Shown here one piece after another: positions 57,440-64,000 of a stretch of DNA of 64,000 bases (positions are counted from its first letter, which is position 1; every line of letters starts with the position of its first letter). The stretch is from assembly GCA_963930775.1 (NCBI GenBank), contig OZ005704.1:7915669-7979668 (forward strand), given 5' to 3'. A program made the position numbers and the translations under genes. The notes under the pieces were generated by a model. That model had not been told where the DNA came from. It made no database searches and saw nothing but the letters and a program-made list of their open reading frames with translations. The stretch is from Cliona cf. orientalis (Eukaryota > Porifera > Demospongiae > Clionaida > Clionaidae).

Positions 57440-59062
57440 CTGAGTGAAAACCACACGAACTACCGGGAAAACCACAAAGTTTAGGGGACGTCACTTTGGG
57501 GAAATTTATAAGTGACTACAATTGAAACCTTAAGACGAAGAGATACACAAAAATAAACTGCATGTACATCATCAGTGCAGCCTCTTGAGTGACAACCACA
57601 CAAACCACAGGCAAAACCACGAAGATTAGTGGACGTCACTTTGGGGGAATTTATATGCGCCAACAATTAACACCTTAAACCAAAGAGATACAAAAAACAA
57701 ACAGCATGTACATCATCAGTGCAGCCTCTTGAGTGACAACCACATCAACCACGGGCAAAACCACGAAGTTTAGGGAACGTCACTTTGGGGGAATTTATGT
57801 GCCAACAATAAACACCTTAAGACCAAGAGATACACAAAAACAAACTGCATGTACATCATCAGCGCAACATCCCCAGTGACAACCACATCAACCACGGGCA
57901 AAACCACGAAGTTTAGGGGACGTCACTTTGGGGGGATTTATGTGCCAACAATAAACACCTTAAGACCAAGAGATACACAAAAACAAACTGCATGTACATC
58001 ATCAGTGCAACATCCCCAGTGACAACCACATCAACCACGGGCAAAACCACGAAGTTTAGGGGACGTCACTTTGGGGGGATTTATGTGCCAACAATAAACA
58101 CCTTAAGACCAAGAGATACACAAAAACAAACTGCATGTACATCATCAGTGCAACATCCCCAGTGACAACCACATCAACCACGGGCAAAACCACGAAGTTT
58201 AGGGGACGTCACTTTGGGGGAATTCATGTTCCAACAATTGACACCTTAAACCAAAGAGATACCAAGAAACTAACAGCATGTACATCATCAGTGCAGCCTC
58301 GTGAGTGACAACCACATCAACCACGGGCAAAACCACAAAGTTTAGGGGACGTCACTTTGGGGGGATTTATGTGCCAACAATAAACACCTTAAGACCAAGA
58401 GATACACAAAAACAAACTGCATGTACATCATCAGTGCAACATCCCCAGTGACAACCACATCAACCACGGGCAAAACCACGAAGTTTAGGGGACGTCACTT
58501 TGGGGGGATTTATGTGCCAACAATAAACACCTTAAGACCAAGAGATACACAAAAACAAACTGCATGTACATCATCAGCGCAACATCCCCAGTGACAACCA
58601 CATCAACCACGGGCAAAACCACGAAGTTTAGGGGACGTCACTTTGGGGGGATTTATGTGCCAACAATAAACACCTTAAGACCAAGAGATACACAAAAACA
58701 AACTGCATGTACATCATCAGCGCAACATCCCCAGTGACAACCACATCAACCACGGGCAAAACCACGAAGTTTAGGGGACGTCACTTTGGGGGAATTCATG
58801 TTCCAACAATTGACACCTTAAACCAAAGAGATACCAAGAAACTAACAGCATGTACATCATCAGTGCAGCCTCGTGAGTGACAACCACATCAACCACGGGC
58901 AAAACCACAAAGTTTAGGGGAGGTCACTTTGGGGGAATTTATGTTCCAACAATTGACACATTAAACCAAAGAGATACCAAGAAACTAACAGCATGTACAT
59001 CATCAGTGCAGCCTCGTGAGTGACAACCACATTAACCACGGGTAAAACCACGAAGAGTTTAG
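57440..59062. repeat. 143-bp satellite, about 12 units
   Basis: Unit starts (AGTGACAACCACATCAACCA) recur at about 57449, 57591, 57731, 57874, 58017, 58159, 58304, 58447, 58591, 58733, 58877 and 59020. Each unit contains GGGGACGTCACTTTGGGGG, a TTTATGTGCCAACAATAAAC-like block, AAGAGATACACAAAAACAAA and GCATGTACATCATCAG. Two subtypes are visible (CAACATCCCCAG and CAGCCTCGTGAG), and blocks of the first recur almost unchanged, implying recent amplification or gene conversion. No ORF or CRISPR-like spacer organisation. Confidence 0.9.
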
Positions 59063-59081
59063 GGGTTTGGGTTTGGGTTTG
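59062..59081. repeat. Short TTTGGG patch at the satellite edge
   Basis: TTTAGGGG followed by about three TTTGGG units exactly where the 143-bp satellite ends; the same hexamer forms the array at 62804-63985. Confidence 0.7.
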
Positions 59082-59084
59082 ATG

Positions 59085-61340
59085 CTAGCTTGAGACTTGC
59101 CCACTGATTTTTGTTGTACTTCTACTCGTGCATGGTGCTAGCTTGAGGCTTTTCCGCTGATTGTTGCTATGCTTCTACTGTTGCATGGTGTTGGCTAGTG
59201 GAAAATATTGAGCTCGTATTGCTTTGGTGCATTCTTAAACATGCTTAGCTCTGCACAAGCACATGCACATGCACATGCACATGCATTGAAGCTTTGAATG
59301 GATTTCATAGTCTTGCAGCCAGCTTGTCTGCACATTCAATTAAGCTTTGTATTGATTTGAACAATTGAAGGTGTGGAAACCAATTAAAGCTTTGTATTGA
59401 TTTGAACAATTGAAGGTGTGGAAACCAATTACAGCCAGTCAAAACATACAAGTAGCCCTCGCCTGGATGATTCAGAGGGAGGAGTATTTAAAGAGCAGCA
59501 AAAGCCAGCATTGTCATTCAACTAAACTAACTGTTCACCCTTCATCTCAGCTGTACTGTGTCTTCATCTCTGCCAACTGCTGCTATTGCTCTTCAATTGG
59601 AATTATCTACTGCATTGTTGGGATCTTGGCTGTACTGTGTCTTCATCCTTCATCTCAGCTGTACTGTGTCTTCATCTCTGCCAACTGTTCACCCTTTCTC
59701 TCAGCTGCACTGTGTCTTCATCTCTGCCAACTCTTGCTGGTGCTCTTCAATTGGAAGGATCTACTGCATTGTTGGGATCTTGGCTGTACTGTGTCTTCAT
59801 CTCTACCACCTATTGCTGGTGTTCTTTAATTGGAATGATCCTACTGACTGGATTGTTTGGAATTTCTACTGGTGAACATTGTTGGATTGAGGCAAGTTCT
59901 TTTGCGTGCATGACTTTATTGTCTATTTACTGGTACATATGGTGCATGGTGCTGGCTTAAGACTTGTCCACTGATATTTGTTGTGCTTCTACTGGTGCAT
60001 GGTGCTAGCTCGAGACTGCTGAATATTGCTTGGTGTTGGCTTGTGGAATGGGAAAGGGAAAGGAAAGTATTTCCAAATAAGCTTTACATTGACCATCGAC
60101 CATAGAGTCTCACAGCCAGCTTGTGTACACATCCAATTAAGTTTTACATTGATTTGAACAATTCAAGGTGTGGAAACCAATTACAGCCAGTCAAAACATG
60201 CCAGTAGCCCTTGCCTGGATGATTCAGAGAGAGGAGTATTTAAAGAGCAGCAAAAGCCAGCATTGTCATTCAAGTCAACTAACTGTTCACCCTTCATCTC
60301 CACTGTACTATGTCTTCATCTCTGCCAACTGTTGCTAGCAGCAAAAGCCAGAATTGTCATCAGTTGTACTGTGTCTTCATCTCTGCCAACTCTTGCCAGT
60401 GCTCTTCAATTGGAAGGTGCTCTTCAATTGGAAGAATCTACTGCATACCCTTCATCTCAGTTGTACTGTGTCTTCATCTCTGCCAACTGTTGCTAGTGCT
60501 CTTCAATTGGAAGGTGCTCTTCAATTGGAAGGATCTACTGCATTGTTGGAACTTGCTGATCTCTCTGTGTGCTCTTCAATTGCTACTGGTGCACATTGTT
60601 GGATTGAGGTAAGTTCTTTTGCATGATTTTGTTGTACTTTTACTATAGTGCATATGATGCATGGTGCTAGCTTGAGACTTGTCCACTGATTTTTGTTGTA
60701 CTTCTACTCGTGCATGGTGCTAGCCTGAGGCCTTTCTGCTGATTGTTGATATGCTTCTACTGTTGCATGGTGTTGGTTTTTGGAAATATTGATCTTGTAT
60801 TGCCCTTGCCTCAGAGGGAGGAGTATTTAAAGAGCAGCAAAAGCCAGCATTGTCATTCAACTAAACTAACTGTTCACCCTTTCTCTCAGCTGCACTGTGT
60901 CTTCATCTCTGCCAGCTGTTCACCCTTTCTCTCAGCTGCACTGTGTCTTCATCTCTGCCAACTGTTCACCCTTTCTCTCAGCTGCACTGTGTCTTCATCT
61001 CTGCCAACTCTTGTTACTGCTATTGCTCTTCAATTAGAAGGATCTACTGCATTGTTGGGATCTTGGCTGTACTGTGTCTTCATCTCTACCACCTATAGCT
61101 GGTGTTCTTTAATTGGAATGATCCTACCGACTTGATTGTTTGGAATTTCTACTGGTGCACATTGTTAGATTGAGGCAAGTTCTTATGCATGATTTATTTA
61201 CTGGTACATATGGTGCATGGTGCTGGCTTAAGACTTGTCCACTGATTCTTGTTGTGATTCTACTGGTGCATGGTGCTAGCTTGAGGCCTTTCCACTGATT
61301 CTTGGTATGCTTATACTCTGGTGCATGGTGTTGGCTTTGT
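59085..61340 (+). repeat. Higher-order repeat, about four units, with TATA-like boxes
   Basis: A block GCATGGTGCTAGCTTGAGRC occurs near 59130, 59945, 60660 and 61220. Between these come GAGGAGTATTTAAAGAGCAG, then CAAAAGCCAGCATTGTCATT (59480, 60231, 60820 regions); multiple CTGTGTCTTCATCTCTGCCA copies; and CTCTTCAATTGGAAGGATCT. Short ORFs of CVFISANC-like peptide are products of the repeat and are not proposed as proteins. TATTTAAA at 59485-59492, 60237-60244 and 60824-60831 would suit a core promoter. Confidence 0.75.
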
Positions 61341-62074
61341 GTGTGTGATGTGTGTTTGGAGCACAGCTTTAGAGATTGTGTGTGTACTAACTCGCCTTCA
61401 CTGGATTAGGCTCATACTTCTTTGTGTATGCTAATGTTAAATATATCCATTGAGTTTATCATGTATATATCTTTTTTTATTCAGAGATTTTTGGGAGTTG
61501 CTATCTACTGGTTGTTGGTGTAGCCTCTTGTGTCTCCAGCCTGAGACGAGCCTTGGTCAACTGCTTTGTCCTCCACTCTTGTTGGGATTGCTGCCCCTGC
61601 ATTAACGGTATGTGGAGCCGTCGGATGTTGGTGGTGTGAACAACTTGGGTGTAGCGTGATGCACTTGACCATGGCCCGTCAATGGATTGTGATAAACTGC
61701 TGTTCTCCTCTCTTGCACATGGCTTTGACTCAACTTTACTAGATTATATTGTATGCATGCATATTTTTAATTTATGGATTTTTCTGCGCTGCGCTTCATC
61801 TAGGCCCCTTAATAATCAAATTTTCCGCGTTGATCTTCAACACGCAAAGACTTAGTTTAATATGGGAGGATATGGGGATATTTTTGTGTGACTAGTGAGA
61901 TAGACACAAACAAGCTTAATAGACATGACAAAAGTAACTGTTCAGCGTAGTGTCTGTGTCATGCTCTCGCCTACAAATCTGTGGAGACTATAGAAACTGT
62001 GGTCCTAGGTTCGAGCCCAGCACGGGGGGTTTGGGGGGCCAAAACATGGGGGGCGCATAAGTATGGTTCTGCGC
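61341..62074. other. Unique spacer before the 19-mer array
   Basis: No gene recognised. It includes GGTTCGAGCCC at 62008-62018, which matches a tRNA/SINE B box, but no A box or cloverleaf was found. G-rich just before the array (GGGGGGTTTGGGGGG). Confidence 0.5.
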
Positions 62075-62808
62075 ATAAGTATTGGGTCGAGCAATAAGTA
62101 TTGGGTCGAGCAATAAGTATTGGGTCGAGCAATAAGTATTGGGTCGAGCAATAAGTATTGGGTCGAGCAATAAGTATTGGGTCGAGCAATAAGTATTGGG
62201 TCGAGCAATAAGTATTGGGTCGAGCAATAAGTATTGGGTCGAGCAATAAGTATTGGGTCGAGCAATAAGTATTGGGTCGAGCAATAAGTATTGGGTCGAG
62301 CAATAAGTATTGGGTCGAGCAATAAGTATTGGGTCGAGCAATAAGTATTGGGTCGAGCAATAAGTATTGGGTCGAGCAATAAGTATTGGGTCGAGCAATA
62401 AGTATTGGGTCGAGCAATAAGTATTGGGTCGAGCAATAAGTATTGGGTCGAGCAATAAGTATTGGGTCGAGCAATAAGTATTGGGTCGAGCAATAAGTAT
62501 TGGGTCGAGCAATAAGTATTGGGTCGAGCAATAAGTATTGGGTCGAGCAATAAGTATTGGGTCGAGCAATAAGTATTGGGTCGAGCAATAAGTATTGGGT
62601 CGAGCAATAAGTATTGGGTCGAGCAATAAGTATTGGGTCGAGCAATAAGTATTGGGTCGAGCAATAAGTATTGGGTCGAGCAATAAGTATTGGGTCGAGC
62701 AATAAGTATTGGGTCGAGCAATAAGTATTGGGTCGAGCAATAAGTATTGGGTCGAGCAATAAGTATTGGGTCGAGCAATAAGTATTGGGTCGAGCAATAA
62801 GTATTGGG
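62075..62808. repeat. 38 tandem copies of a 19-bp unit
   Basis: The unit is ATAAGTATTGGGTCGAGCA. The first unit starts at 62075 and the start of the last, partial unit is at 62797; the difference (722) is exactly 38 x 19, so there is no indel in the array, and I see no substitution. Because 19 is not a multiple of three, the minus strand is open in all three frames (repeating [19 protein letters not shown]); these ORFs are artefacts of the repeat. Confidence 0.95.
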
Positions 62809-63985
62809 TTTGGGTTTGGGTTTGGGTTTGGGTTTGGGTTTGGGTTTGGGTTTGGGTTTGGGTTTGGGTTCGGTTTGGGTTTGGGTTTGGGTTTGGGTTT
62901 GGGTTTGGGTTTGGGTTTGGGTTTGGGTTTGGGTTTGGGTTTGGGTTTGGGTTTGGGTTTGGGTTTGGGTTTGGGTTTGGGTTTGGGTTTGGGTTTGGGT
63001 TTGGGTTGGGTTTGGGTTTGGGTTTGGGTTTGGGTTTGGGTTTGGGTTTGGGTTTGGGTTTGGGTTTGGGTTTGGGTTTGGGTTTGGGTTTGGGTTTGGG
63101 TTTGGGTTTGGGTTTGGGTTTGGGTTCGGGTTCGGGTTCGGGTTCGGGTTTGGGTTTGGGTTTGGGTTTGGGTTTGGGTTTGGGTTTGGGTTTGGGTTTG
63201 GGTTTGGGTTTGGGTTTGGGTTTGGGTTTGGGTTTGGGTTTGGGTTTGGGTTTGGGTTTGGGTTTGGGTTTGGGTTTGGGTTTGGGTTTGGGTTTGGGTT
63301 TGGGTTTGGGTTTGGGTTTGGGTTTGGGTTTGGGTTTGGGTTTGGGTTTGGGTTTGGGTTTGGGTTTGGGTTTGGGTTTGGGTTTGGGTTTGGGTTTGGG
63401 TTTGGGTTTGGGTTTGGGTTTGGGTTTGGGTTTGGGTTTGGGTTTGGTTTGGGTTTGGGTTTGGGTTTGGGTTTGGGTTTGGGTTTGGGTTTGGGTTTGG
63501 GTTTGGGTTTGGGTTTGGGTTTGGGTTTGGGTTTGGGTTTGGGTTTGGGTTTGGGTTTGGGTTTGGGTTTGGGTTTGGGTTTGGGTTTGGGTTTGGGTTT
63601 GGGTTTGGGTTTGGGTTTGGGTTTGGGTTTGGGTTTGGGTTGGGGTTTGGGTTTGGGTTTGGGTTTGGGTTTGGGTTTGGGTTTGGGTTTGGGTTTGGGT
63701 TTGGGTTTGGGTTTGGGTTTGGGTTTGGGTTTGGGTTTGGGTTTGGGTTTGGGTTTGGGTTTGGGTTTGGGTTTGGGTTTGGGTTTGGGTTTGGGTTTGG
63801 GTTTGGGTTTGGGTTTGGGTTTGGGTTTGGGTTTGGGTTTGGGTTTGGGTTTGGGTTTGGGTTTGGGTTTGGGTTGGGGTTTGGGTTTGGGGTTTGGGTG
63901 GGTTTGGGTTTGGGTTTGGGTTTGGGTTTGGGTTTGGGTTTGGGTTTGGGTTTGGGTTTGGGGTTTGGGTTTGGGGTTTGGGTTT
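62804..63985 (+). repeat. ~1.17-kb array of TTTGGG hexamers
   Basis: About 195 head-to-tail copies with the G-rich strand on plus. Interruptions are few: GGTTCGG near 62869, a 5-mer near 63003, four TTCGGG units at about 63123-63147, a TTTGG near 63444 and extra G residues near 63637 and 63873-63975. It ends in TTATCTGGCGTT at the window edge. It differs from the usual animal telomere repeat TTAGGG at one base. Four GGG runs per 24 bases allow G-quadruplexes. Confidence 0.95.
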
Positions 63986-64000
63986 GGGTTATCTGGCGTT

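Noticed and set aside
57440..59062. CRISPR-like regular repeats
   Set aside because: The 143-bp units are contiguous satellites without distinct spacers, in a eukaryotic genome.
59410..61135. ORFs with CVFISANC repeats as a protein family
   Set aside because: They follow the nucleotide repeat, change frame between units, and have no consistent start or domain.
62008..62018. tRNA or SINE B box GGTTCGAGCCC
   Set aside because: No A box at the right distance, no acceptor stem and no anticodon loop could be folded.
61971..62797. Three 257-269 residue minus-strand ORFs of repeated [19 protein letters not shown]
   Set aside because: A stop-free 19-bp tandem repeat is open in every frame; identical peptide in three frames shows it is an artefact.
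62804..63985. Definite chromosome end
   Set aside because: The hexamer differs from TTAGGG and unrelated sequence resumes at the edge; the position cannot be judged from this window.

Overview
This window is nuclear DNA from an animal with a compact, intron-rich genome. Introns are mostly 45-80 bases with GT-AG borders, neighbouring genes are tens of bases apart, and coding content is animal-like: a CatSper sperm channel, a SNAP-25/23 type SNARE, an animal-architecture Dicer, AP-5 mu, BRF1 and selenoprotein N. The compactness, the B-box/filamin/MIB-HERC2 protein and the many small transposable elements fit a demosponge best. That assignment is inference; no species marker was identified.

Bases 1-38,900 are the gene-dense part. 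In order they hold: a partial LRR membrane protein (-), a broken and an intact countin-like saposin gene (+), an unknown multipass membrane protein (+), selenoprotein N (-), ZFPL1 (+), an unknown protein (+), AP5M1 (-), SNAP-25/23 (-), SDE2 (+), an SR-rich protein (-), ZNHIT6/BCD1 (-), CATSPER1-like (+), AK7 (-), a small PH-domain protein (+), Dicer (-), ALKBH6 (+), an intronless TRIM-like protein (-) and BRF1 (+). From 20 kb on, the genes alternate strand strictly, giving 65-90 base divergent promoters and convergent tails that almost touch. I rebuilt exon structures by hand from splice borders, reading-frame phase and remembered family sequence. Phases close for every named gene, so most models should be near correct, but no transcript evidence was available.

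Bases 38,900-55,800 are gene-poor. They hold local duplications, relics (a kinase fragment, two tiny phase-compatible exons), microsatellites and several miniature inverted-repeat elements. A complete 3.7 kb terminal-inverted-repeat DNA transposon at 47,646-51,383 encodes an intact protein of about 1,101 residues with a DDE-like triad that I cannot place in a known superfamily.

Bases 55,800-64,000 are repeat-dominated: an orphan 210-residue ORF, a 143-base satellite of about 12 units, a higher-order repeat with TATA-like boxes, 38 length-invariant 19-base repeats, and about 1.17 kb of TTTGGG hexamers reaching almost to the window edge.

The most interesting points are: (i) selenoprotein N with its in-frame UGA and a well-formed SECIS candidate squeezed between two convergent genes; (ii) two convergent genes ending on the same palindromic TCATGA; (iii) the unassigned DDE transposon and small elements sharing its ends; (iv) an 11-base palindromic motif amplified at three loci; (v) the 19-mer to TTTGGG array.
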